Shown: in pieces, positions 1 through 5,461 of the stretch | Layout of the letters: every line of letters starts with the position of its first letter | How positions within the stretch are numbered: the stretch's first letter is position 1 | DNA from: Candidatus Woesearchaeota archaeon | Lineage (GTDB): Archaea; Nanobdellota; Nanobdellia; Woesearchaeales; J091 | Direction of reading: 5' to 3' | Assembly (NCBI GenBank): GCA_003695045.1 | Contig: RFJB01000149.1 | Coordinates: 1-5,461, forward strand | DNA: 5,461 nt | The notes under the pieces: generated by a model | Told to the model about the DNA's origin: nothing | What the model saw: only the letters and a program-made list of their open reading frames with translations | Databases searched by the model: none | Made by a program: the position numbers and the translations under genes

Positions 1-674
1 AGCATGACATGGACAAAGTCGGGCTGTATGTAGTCAAGAATTCTCTGGTAGTGCGTTATTAGCAGAACAGACAATTCGGGCTTTTCCCTCTTCACAGAGT
101 TGACGCCCTCTGCAACAATCTTCAGTGAATCCACATCAAGCCCCGAGTCGGTCTCGTCAAGAATCGCAATGTCCGGCTGAAGGATGCTCATCTGCAGAAT
201 CTCCGCCTTCTTTTTCTCGCCGCCGGAAAAGCCCTCGTTCAGGTAGCGCTTCATGAACTCGGGCTGAATCCTGAACTGTTCCGCCTTTTTTTCAAGGAGT
301 TCGCGGAACTCGAGGATTGAGTAGGGCTCGCCCCTGACAGCATTCGCTGCTGAGCGCAGGAAGCTTTCCATTGGAACGCCCGGAATTGCTTCAGGGTGCT
401 GAAATGACAGGAAGATTCCAAGTTTCGCCCTCTCGTCGGGAGACAGGGAAGCAACATCTTTGCCTTTGAATTTTATGCTCCCTTTGGAAATCTCGTATTT
501 GGGATGCCCCATGATGGCATACGCAAGAGTGCTCTTTCCGGAACCGTTGGGCCCCATCAAAGCGTGAATCTCGCCCGGCTTTACCACAAGGTTCAGCCCT
601 TTCAGAATCTCTTTTCTCGAGTCCTTTTCAACAACAGAAACATGCAGGTCTTTTATTTCAAGGTCATTCATCAT
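1..674 (-). CDS. sufC: SufC, Fe-S assembly ATPase (3' end cut by window)
   Basis: This is the ABC-type ATPase of the SufBCD scaffold complex; it acts in the cytoplasm and drives cluster assembly on SufB-SufD. I translated 224 codons from the ATG at 674 to the window edge with no stop. They show Walker A GPNGSGKS (residues 41-48, Lys47), the Q-loop in SFQHPEAIPGV (Gln92), the signature FSGGEKKKAEILQM (from residue 149), Walker B and D-loop ILDETDSGLDVD (171-182, catalytic Glu174) and the switch His208 in ITHYQR. The SFQHPE and DETDSGLD versions are typical of SufC rather than of transport ATPases. The family is about 250 residues, so roughly 25 are missing beyond the window. The start is uncertain: ATGs at 674 and 671 are adjacent and in frame, and another lies at 683. 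Family alignment (MNDLEIKDLHV) favours 674 or 671. It overlaps the end of sufU by about 11 nt and is the last suf gene visible. Confidence 0.96.
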   Translation of the reverse strand, partial: MMNDLEIKDLHVSVVEKDSRKEILKGLNLVVKPGEIHALMGPNGSGKSTLAYAIMGHPKYEISKGSIKFKGKDVASLSPDERAKLGIFLSFQHPEAIPGVPMESFLRSAANAVRGEPYSILEFRELLEKKAEQFRIQPEFMKRYLNEGFSGGEKKKAEILQMSILQPDIAILDETDSGLDVDSLKIVAEGVNSVKREKPELSVLLITHYQRILDYIQPDFVHVM

Positions 675-1044
675 TACCACCATCCTTAAGAGCGTTTCTC
701 ACCGCGACAAGCCCGAGCATTGCGCACTTGACCCTTACTGCCGTGAGGTCCGTGTTAAGCATTTTGATTATGTCCTCCCTCTGAAGAGCAAGGGCGTCCT
801 CAACCTTCATGCCCTTGAGCTTCTCAGAAAGCATGGACATTGAAGCCATGCTTATCGCGCAGCCCGAGCCGGTAAAGGAGACATCGTCTATTGCGCCGTC
901 CTTCACCTTGAGATAGACAGTCAGCGTGTCGCCGCAAAGGGGATTCGCCTCCTTCCGGGAGTGCGTAGCGTCATCCATGGAATGAAAGTTGCGGGGATGC
1001 TTGTAATGGTCTATTATTTCCTCCATGTACATGTCAAAAGCCAT
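664..1044 (-). CDS. sufU: SufU/IscU-type sulfur acceptor or scaffold
   Basis: A 126-residue cytoplasmic protein of the IscU/SufU (NifU N-terminal) family. The N-terminal motif IIDHYKHPRN (10-19) and three conserved cysteines are present: Cys37 in NPLCGD (with Asp39), Cys62 in GSGCAISMAS and Cys107 in RVKCAML. In SufU these four residues bind zinc, and one cysteine takes sulfur from SufS. Lys106 precedes the last cysteine as in SufU; IscU has His there. However, the Cys62-Cys107 spacing is short as in IscU: the roughly 20-residue insertion that SufU proteins carry before the last cysteine is absent, so the protein is 126 aa instead of about 147. Its ATG shares one base with the sufS stop (TGATG), implying coupled translation. 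Position beside sufS and the absence of IscA/HscB-type neighbours favour a SufU role (inference). A scaffold role is the alternative. Confidence 0.93.
   Translation of the reverse strand: MAFDMYMEEIIDHYKHPRNFHSMDDATHSRKEANPLCGDTLTVYLKVKDGAIDDVSFTGSGCAISMASMSMLSEKLKGMKVEDALALQREDIIKMLNTDLTAVRVKCAMLGLVAVRNALKDGGNDE
676..687 (-). promoter_or_regulatory. Probable ribosome binding site of sufC
   Basis: The minus strand carries AAGG (687-684), 9 nt before the ATG at 674, and GGTGGT (681-676), 4 nt before the ATG at 671. Either pairing is plausible, so the first residue of SufC cannot be decided between these two adjacent codons. The ATG at 683 lies between the two motifs and has no suitably spaced site. 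Confidence 0.4.
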
Positions 1045-2237
1045 CAGCCAAACACCTTCTTCACATCATTGATTCCTTCAACAAGAGCATCAATGTCGTC
1101 CCTGTTGTTGTAAATGTGGAAGGACGCTCTTGCAGTTGCGGGAACGCCAAGGCGTTTCATGAGGGGCATCGCGCAGTGGTGCCCTGCGCGGACATAAACA
1201 TGGCGCTTGTCGAGTATTGAAGCAATATCATGAGGATGCGCAAAGTCAAGAGTGAAAGAGATTATTCCCTCGCTTTCACGGGGTCCGAGAAGGTTGAGTC
1301 CGTCAACAGAGAGGAGTTTGTCCACGGCATACCGGGCAAGCTTTTTCTCAACGCCGGCGACCGTTTCCATGGTAACCCTCTTGAGGTATCTTATCGCTTC
1401 GCCCAGACCTGCGACGCCTGCAATGTTGGGCGTTCCTGCTTCAAATTTGTAGGGAGGTTCAGCCCATGAGGCACTGTCAAGGGAAACCTCGCGTATCATG
1501 CCGCCTCCAAGGAGAAGCGGCTCTGACTTTTTCAGGAGATCCTCCTTCGCCCAGAGCATTCCCACGCCGGTGGGGCCCAGCATTTTGTGGGAGGAAGCGG
1601 CAAGCATGTCAACGCCCAGCTTCTGAACATCAACAGCACGGTGGCCCGCAAACTGCGCTGCGTCAAGAACAACAATGGCATTATTGTCGTGCGCGACTTT
1701 GGCAATCTCCCTGATGTCAGGAATGACTCCGAGAACATTGCTCATTCCCGTTATGAAGACCGCGCGCGTGTTTCTGTCAGTTGGGAGTTCAACGAGATTC
1801 CCTGCTTCATCAATGTCGGCAGTTCTCAGTTCGGCGCCTGTTGATTGCGCAAGCTTCCTTGCAGAAAGAAAAGACGAGTGGTGTTCAAGAATGGTTGTCA
1901 CGATGTTGTGCTGTTTGCCGGTATCTCCTGCGCTTGCGATGATGTGCGACGCAAGATTAAGCGACTCCGTTGCATTCTTTGTGAAAACAACCTCATCGGC
2001 CTTTGCGTTGATGAAAGATGCAAACTCCTTTCTTGATTCCTCAAACCATTCTGTTGCTTCTTCGGCAAGCCGGTAAATTCCGCGGTGAATGTTGGAATTG
2101 GAGACGCAGTAATAGTTGGCCACTGCCTCAATCACAGAAGCCGGCTTCTGCGTTGTCGCGGCGCTGTCAAGGTAATGAATGGGTTCCCCCTTGAAAGAGC
2201 GTTGAAAGATTGGAAAGTCCTTTCTGAAATCAGGCAT
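1044..2237 (-). CDS. sufS: SufS, PLP-dependent cysteine desulfurase (group II)
   Basis: Converts L-cysteine to alanine, leaving a persulfide on its own cysteine as the sulfur source for cluster assembly. The 397-residue length is normal for the family. Visible residues are the N-terminal YLDSAATTQKP (22-32), SNIHRG (48-53), the PLP-region His119/His120 in EHHSS, Asp192 and Gln195 in VLDAAQ, the PLP-binding Lys218 in SSHKMLGPTG, the catalytic Cys355 in RAGHHCAMPL and Arg370 in ARAS. The RAGHHC context marks a group II (SufS) enzyme, not IscS. His336 lies 19 residues before Cys355, matching the B. subtilis histidine (His342) that exchanges zinc with SufU. One small oddity is Gly164 in TGMSNVLG, where relatives usually have His. 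The first 8 nt overlap the end of sufD; no strong Shine-Dalgarno is visible, so initiation probably depends on coupling. Confidence 0.97.
   Translation of the reverse strand: MPDFRKDFPIFQRSFKGEPIHYLDSAATTQKPASVIEAVANYYCVSNSNIHRGIYRLAEEATEWFEESRKEFASFINAKADEVVFTKNATESLNLASHIIASAGDTGKQHNIVTTILEHHSSFLSARKLAQSTGAELRTADIDEAGNLVELPTDRNTRAVFITGMSNVLGVIPDIREIAKVAHDNNAIVVLDAAQFAGHRAVDVQKLGVDMLAASSHKMLGPTGVGMLWAKEDLLKKSEPLLLGGGMIREVSLDSASWAEPPYKFEAGTPNIAGVAGLGEAIRYLKRVTMETVAGVEKKLARYAVDKLLSVDGLNLLGPRESEGIISFTLDFAHPHDIASILDKRHVYVRAGHHCAMPLMKRLGVPATARASFHIYNNRDDIDALVEGINDVKKVFG
1053..1057 (-). promoter_or_regulatory. Shine-Dalgarno of sufU
   Basis: AGGTG on the minus strand sits 8 nt before the sufU ATG at 1044, within the last codons of sufS. 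It supports that start, together with the one-base stop/start overlap. Confidence 0.55.
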
Positions 2238-3243
2238 GGAGCATCATCTCAACTTCTTTTACTTCTTCAACTGCAATCTTCTCAAGCTGGTTTTTAATAA
2301 ATGCTTCCTTCAGCATGGCTGTTGCGCCGGATTCGTCAATGCCCCTGCTCATGATGTAAAACTTTTTTTCGCTGTCAAGCGAGCTTATTGCAACCGAGTG
2401 CGTGCACACAACGTCATTATTGTGTATGAGGAGGTCCGGCACGGCAGAAATGCTGCACTTGTCAGACATCAGCAGAGCATCAACCTTTTCCAGACCCTTT
2501 GAGCGGGATGCCTCCCTGTTTATCTGAACAAGAGTCCTCGCATTCATGAGTGAAGAATCTTCAAGCATTACAGCGCAGTCAATCTCCGATGATGACTCTT
2601 CCGCGTCATGGATTGACTCAATGTTGAAATCGCACTTTTGCTTTCCACTTTTGAATGCGGAGGTGTAATTTGCGGCTTCTGCGCCTCTTCCGGCAAGTAT
2701 GACCTTTTGCTCCACCAGAGACAGGTCAGCGCCAATGTCAAGATGCATTATCCTGAGAGATGCTCTCTCGGCAAGTTCCGCAAAGTGCTTTCCCATGTAT
2801 ATGCCGCCCCGCATCCTCTGGACCGTGACAAGGTTAAGCGCGGAATCAGGAGCGAGATGGCACTCTATGAAATGCGAGTGCGCGCCGGCAGTGTTAATGT
2901 CCATAATCAGCGTCGGCTTCTTTCCCTCTGCTGTTCTGATGATTACCGTGTCAGCCATCTGGCCGGAATTATAGGCGAACCTGTATGTCCTGCTTTCTGC
3001 AAGGTCCAGAACCACAACAGGAGCATTTGAGGAGCGGTGGCTTTCCTCGATTTTGTCGCCTGCCCCGTATTCCCTGAGAAGAACTGATTCGTCAGGGCTT
3101 CCAAGTTGAGCGCACGCCTCCCTGAGAAAGGGATGCTCTCCGGAAAACTTCGGAGCCGGAAGTTCAACCGAGTGCTTCAGGGGCATGATGTGCTGCGAGT
3201 AGTCCTTCCTCTTCTGGACTGCCCATTTGTGCTGCTCTTTCAT
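2230..3243 (-). CDS. sufD: SufD, SufBCD scaffold subunit
   Basis: SufD pairs with SufB and SufC in the complex that assembles Fe-S clusters in the cytoplasm. The 337-residue product carries the SufB/SufD family core: beta-helix-like repeats in the middle and the C-terminal block KVDALLMSDKCSIS (253-266), VVCTHSV (278-284) and FYIMSRGI (295-302). Cys280 and His282 match the CxH pair of E. coli SufD (Cys358, His360), where the histidine helps form the cluster at the SufB-SufD interface. It is shorter than the bacterial SufD proteins of about 420-440 residues, mainly at the N-terminal side. The start at 3243 overlaps the sufB stop as ATGA and has a GGAGGG Shine-Dalgarno upstream. It could be called a second SufB-like paralogue, but it is much shorter than the SufB next to it and has the SufD CxH, so I am confident of the call. 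Confidence 0.93.
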   Translation of the reverse strand: MKEQHKWAVQKRKDYSQHIMPLKHSVELPAPKFSGEHPFLREACAQLGSPDESVLLREYGAGDKIEESHRSSNAPVVVLDLAESRTYRFAYNSGQMADTVIIRTAEGKKPTLIMDINTAGAHSHFIECHLAPDSALNLVTVQRMRGGIYMGKHFAELAERASLRIMHLDIGADLSLVEQKVILAGRGAEAANYTSAFKSGKQKCDFNIESIHDAEESSSEIDCAVMLEDSSLMNARTLVQINREASRSKGLEKVDALLMSDKCSISAVPDLLIHNNDVVCTHSVAISSLDSEKKFYIMSRGIDESGATAMLKEAFIKNQLEKIAVEEVKEVEMMLHA

Positions 3244-4637
3244 CCCAAACTGCCCTCCATCTCCAGTTCAATAAGGCGGTTGAGCTCGACAGCGTATTCA
3301 AGGGGAAGCTGTTTTACAATGGGCTCTATGAATCCGAGAACAATCATCTTAAGGGCTTCCTCTTCGCTGATGCCCCTGCTTGTAAGGTAGAAGATTTTCT
3401 CATCGCTTATTTTTCCGCAGGTTGCCTCGTGCGCAACAGTGCAGGTGGGATTCTTGACAATGATTCCCGGAAAGGTGTTTGACTGGGACTTGTTGTCAGT
3501 CATGAGCGCGTCGCAGTTGACGGAAACGCTGGCATTGACAGCTTTCTCAGAAACAAAGACAGTGCCCCTGTACGCAGTTATCCCGCCGCCTGAGGATATG
3601 GACTTTGAAGTGACAGTTGAGCTGGTGTTCTTTCCTATGTGGTAGACCTTGGCTCCGACATCCTGGTTCTGGCCCGGTCCTGCGTATGCAATGGAAAGAT
3701 GCGATGTCGTTGAGTTGTCGCCCTTAAGGATTGTTGCGGGATAAAGCATGGTGGTTCCGCTTCCAAGATTGCCCGAAACCCACTCCATGACGCCGTTTTC
3801 TTCCACGATGGCGCGCTTGGTGTTGAGGTTGTAAGTGTTCCTGCTCCAGTTCTCCACGCTGGAGTATCTGACGCGTGCGTTCTTCTTGACAATAATCTCA
3901 ACGCAGCCCGCATGCAAACTGCTTTCAAAGTACTGGGGAGCGGAGCAGCCCTCAATGTAATGGACCTCCGAGCCCTCTTCCGCTATTATCAGGGTGTGCT
4001 CAAACTGGCCTGCGCGTACAGAGTTCATTCTGAAATAGGACTGGAGGGGTTTTTTCACCTTCACGCCCCTGGGAACATAGAGAAAAGTGCCGCCGCTCCA
4101 GACAGCGGCATGCAGCATGGTGAACTTGTGGAGGTTGACAGGAACTGCTTTTGTCATGAAATATTCTTTTACAAGTTCGGGATATTTTCTGACAGCAACG
4201 TCCATATCCACAAAGATGACCCCCATGTCCTCCAGTTCTTTAAGAAGGGAATGATAGACAACATCGGATTCGTATTGGGCTCCGACGCCGGCAAGCTGTT
4301 CGCGCTCTGCTTCAGGGATGCCGAGTTTGTCAAACGTCTCCTTGATGTATTCCGGGACTTCTTCCCATGACTTAGCGTTCTGCTTCGCGTCTGGCCTGAT
4401 GAAATACTTTATCCTGTTCAGGTCAAGGCCGGAAAGGTCGGGACCCCATGCCGGCATGGGTGTTTTGAGAAAGAGGTCGTATGCCTTCAGGCGAATCTGC
4501 TTCATCCAGTCCGGCTGTTTTTTCTGCCGGGTTATTTCTTCTATCAGCTCTTTTGAGAGGCCTTCGCCCGAGTCGAAAGCTATTTTGGCTTTGGACGGCT
4601 TGTAGAGTTCTTCTTTTCGCTCAATCTGGATGACCAT
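3240..4637 (-). CDS. sufB: SufB, Fe-S cluster scaffold subunit
   Basis: SufB is the subunit of SufBCD on which the nascent cluster is built. The 465-residue length is normal for the family. Strong family motifs appear throughout: YESDVVYHSL (121-130), WSGGTFLYVPRGV, YIEGCSAP, QSNTFPGI, SRGISEEEA and the C-terminal LPLEYAVELNRLIELEMEGS. Cys375 (in VNCDAL) lies 28 residues before His403-Glu404 (in VAHEAT), the same spacing as Cys405 and His433-Glu434 of E. coli SufB. The acidic residue before that His (Glu432 in E. coli) is Ala402 here. Cys231 in EGCSAP is the probable counterpart of the sulfur-accepting Cys254. Start: the ATG at 4637 is the first codon downstream of an archaeal promoter spaced for a leaderless transcript, so it has no Shine-Dalgarno. 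It is the first gene of the suf operon. Confidence 0.98.
   Translation of the reverse strand: MVIQIERKEELYKPSKAKIAFDSGEGLSKELIEEITRQKKQPDWMKQIRLKAYDLFLKTPMPAWGPDLSGLDLNRIKYFIRPDAKQNAKSWEEVPEYIKETFDKLGIPEAEREQLAGVGAQYESDVVYHSLLKELEDMGVIFVDMDVAVRKYPELVKEYFMTKAVPVNLHKFTMLHAAVWSGGTFLYVPRGVKVKKPLQSYFRMNSVRAGQFEHTLIIAEEGSEVHYIEGCSAPQYFESSLHAGCVEIIVKKNARVRYSSVENWSRNTYNLNTKRAIVEENGVMEWVSGNLGSGTTMLYPATILKGDNSTTSHLSIAYAGPGQNQDVGAKVYHIGKNTSSTVTSKSISSGGGITAYRGTVFVSEKAVNASVSVNCDALMTDNKSQSNTFPGIIVKNPTCTVAHEATCGKISDEKIFYLTSRGISEEEALKMIVLGFIEPIVKQLPLEYAVELNRLIELEMEGSLG
3253..3258 (-). promoter_or_regulatory. Shine-Dalgarno of sufD
   Basis: GGAGGG on the minus strand lies 9-10 nt before the sufD ATG at 3243, inside the end of sufB. 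It fixes this ATG as the start and shows that internal genes of the operon use Shine-Dalgarno initiation even though sufB itself appears leaderless. Confidence 0.7.
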
Positions 4638-4660
4638 GAGAGTTCATGAAACAGAATTCA

Positions 4661-4674
4661 TATTTAAGCTTTCG
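4661..4674 (-). promoter_or_regulatory. Archaeal BRE/TATA promoter of the suf operon
   Basis: On the minus strand the bases CGAAAG (BRE-like, 4674-4669) run straight into CTTAAATA (TATA-like, 4668-4661). The TATA centre lies about 27 nt before the A of the sufB ATG (4637). Archaeal transcription starts some 22-27 nt past the TATA centre, so the start should fall at or just before the ATG, giving a leaderless mRNA. The element overlaps the last codons and TAA stop of the iron permease. Recognised by eye from consensus only; no start site has been mapped. Confidence 0.72.
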
Positions 4675-5446
4675 CATGAGACGGCTCGTCAGGCTTTCTG
4701 CGCATCAAAAAAAGAAGCGCCCCGCCATAGAGGAAGAAGCCCAGCGCCTGAAGAAGTGACGGGTTTGCGTCATAGCTGAAAAGCGCTTTGAGAATAAACC
4801 CGAGAGCGCTCTCATTTGGAATGATTGTCAAGTCCCAGAGGCGTTCTATGATAACAGGCACGAGACCGGATTCCTGCAGTTCATGGATGCCGTATGAAAA
4901 AAGCCCCGCCCCTATAAGAACCAGAAGAAAGTTGGTAAAGGAGAAAAGCTTTCTGGAGGAAGCGCGCAGCAAGCCCTTGTAAATGGCAAAGCCGATTGAA
5001 GCGCCGGCAACGACGCCTGCAATAAGATATCCCAGGCTGATTGACAAGCTCACTATGAGGGCTGCAGCCATAAGCACAAGCTCAAAGCCCTCGCGGGCGA
5101 CAGCAAAAAAAGAGAGAAGGAAAACAGCACGCCTGCTCTTTGATTCAGACGCCTTCTTCTTGAGCCTGCCGACATAGTCGCTTGAGAACATCAGGACAAC
5201 AAAGGCGATGACAAGGGATGCGATGAGAGACGCTGCGCCTTCAAGGATTTCCGAGGCGTCAAAGGACTCTCCGAGAAGGAAAAGCAGGACTCCGAAGAGT
5301 ATGCTTGCTGCTGTTCCGGCCAGAGCGCCCTTCCAGAGGGAAGGAAGAAGGTTCTCCCTTCTCGACTTCACAAGAGAAGTGCCGATCAGAGAAATAACAA
5401 GAGCCGCTTCAAACGTTTCTCTCATCCCGATTACTGCTTCGTTCAT
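4664..5446 (-). CDS. FTR1/EfeU-family iron permease
   Basis: A 260-residue integral membrane protein of the oxidase-dependent iron transporter (FTR1/EfeU) family, which moves iron into the cell. Two RExxE iron-binding motifs are present: RETFE (9-13) in the first membrane helix and REGFE (118-122) in the fourth. I see about seven hydrophobic segments, near residues 5-25, 40-58, 70-90, 107-132, 136-158, 169-188 and 230-250, matching the family topology. Other family marks are ILEGAASLIA (67-76) and GIHELQESG (186-194). Start: Met1 gives the usual short lead before RETFE. No Shine-Dalgarno is visible in the 15 nt upstream, which would fit a leaderless message, but its promoter would lie outside the window. 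No ferroxidase, cupredoxin or EfeO/EfeB partner is in view. It ends 26 nt before sufB, on the same strand, and its last codons hold the suf promoter. Whether it is iron-specific is inferred from the family. Confidence 0.9.
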   Translation of the reverse strand: MNEAVIGMRETFEAALVISLIGTSLVKSRRENLLPSLWKGALAGTAASILFGVLLFLLGESFDASEILEGAASLIASLVIAFVVLMFSSDYVGRLKKKASESKSRRAVFLLSFFAVAREGFELVLMAAALIVSLSISLGYLIAGVVAGASIGFAIYKGLLRASSRKLFSFTNFLLVLIGAGLFSYGIHELQESGLVPVIIERLWDLTIIPNESALGFILKALFSYDANPSLLQALGFFLYGGALLFLMRRKPDEPSHAKA

Positions 5447-5461
5447 GAATAGACATGAAAT

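Noticed and set aside
1675..2076. A 133-codon open frame on the plus strand opposite sufS.
   Set aside because: It is antisense to conserved sufS motifs, including the PLP region, and its serine- and alanine-rich translation resembles no family I know.
3912..4370. A 152-codon open frame on the plus strand opposite sufB.
   Set aside because: Its translation has no recognisable motif, and it lies wholly antisense to a strongly conserved sufB. It is a shadow of the codon pattern.
4621..4647. An upstream mini-ORF (ATG at 4647, eight codons, stop at 4621) overlapping the sufB start out of frame.
   Set aside because: The predicted transcription start lies downstream of its ATG and no ribosome binding site precedes it. 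It more likely shows that a longer leader is not used.
4638..4663. A terminator between the permease and sufB.
   Set aside because: The 26-nt spacer has no GC-rich hairpin or T-run on the minus strand, only the short palindromes TTCATGAA and GAATTC, so read-through remains possible.
4658..4686. A bacterial sigma-70 promoter with TATGAA as the -10 element.
   Set aside because: The hexamer 17 nt upstream is AGCCGT, which does not resemble TTGACA. The archaeal reading fits both sequence and spacing better.
1..5461. CRISPR arrays, tRNA or rRNA genes, insertion sequences and long repeats.
   Set aside because: None was seen on either strand; the window is almost entirely occupied by six conserved genes.

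Overview
The window holds six genes, all on the minus strand, with almost no non-coding DNA. Read in the direction of transcription (high to low coordinates) they are: an FTR1/EfeU-type iron permease, then sufB, sufD, sufS, sufU and sufC. The window edge cuts off the 3' end of sufC. Together this is a complete set for iron-sulfur cluster assembly (SufBCD scaffold, cysteine desulfurase, sulfur-accepting SufU), preceded by an iron importer.

The organism is most likely an archaeon. Just upstream of sufB lies an archaeal-style promoter (BRE CGAAAG followed directly by TATA box CTTAAATA). Its spacing puts transcription start on or within a base or two of the sufB ATG, so the mRNA would be leaderless. 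No credible bacterial -35 element is present there. The promoter overlaps the last codons and the stop of the permease gene. The compact layout and a bacterial-type SUF set would suit a small-genome archaeon such as a DPANN lineage, but the sequence does not settle the taxon.

Layout: 5446-4664 iron permease (260 aa, seven probable membrane segments, two RExxE motifs); 4663-4638 a 26-nt spacer; 4637-3240 sufB; 3243-2230 sufD; 2237-1044 sufS; 1044-664 sufU; about 674 to beyond 1 sufC. Every suf junction overlaps (4, 8, 1 and about 11 nt), which points to one translationally coupled operon.

How they work together: the permease would bring iron across the membrane. SufS takes sulfur from cysteine on Cys355 and SufU accepts it. 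SufB-SufD build the cluster using SufC ATP hydrolysis. The points worth a second look are the leaderless promoter inside the permease end, the B-D-S-U-C gene order, a SufU without the insertion usual for its family, and a SufS that keeps the histidine used for zinc-ligand exchange with SufU. I see no wholly unknown system here.
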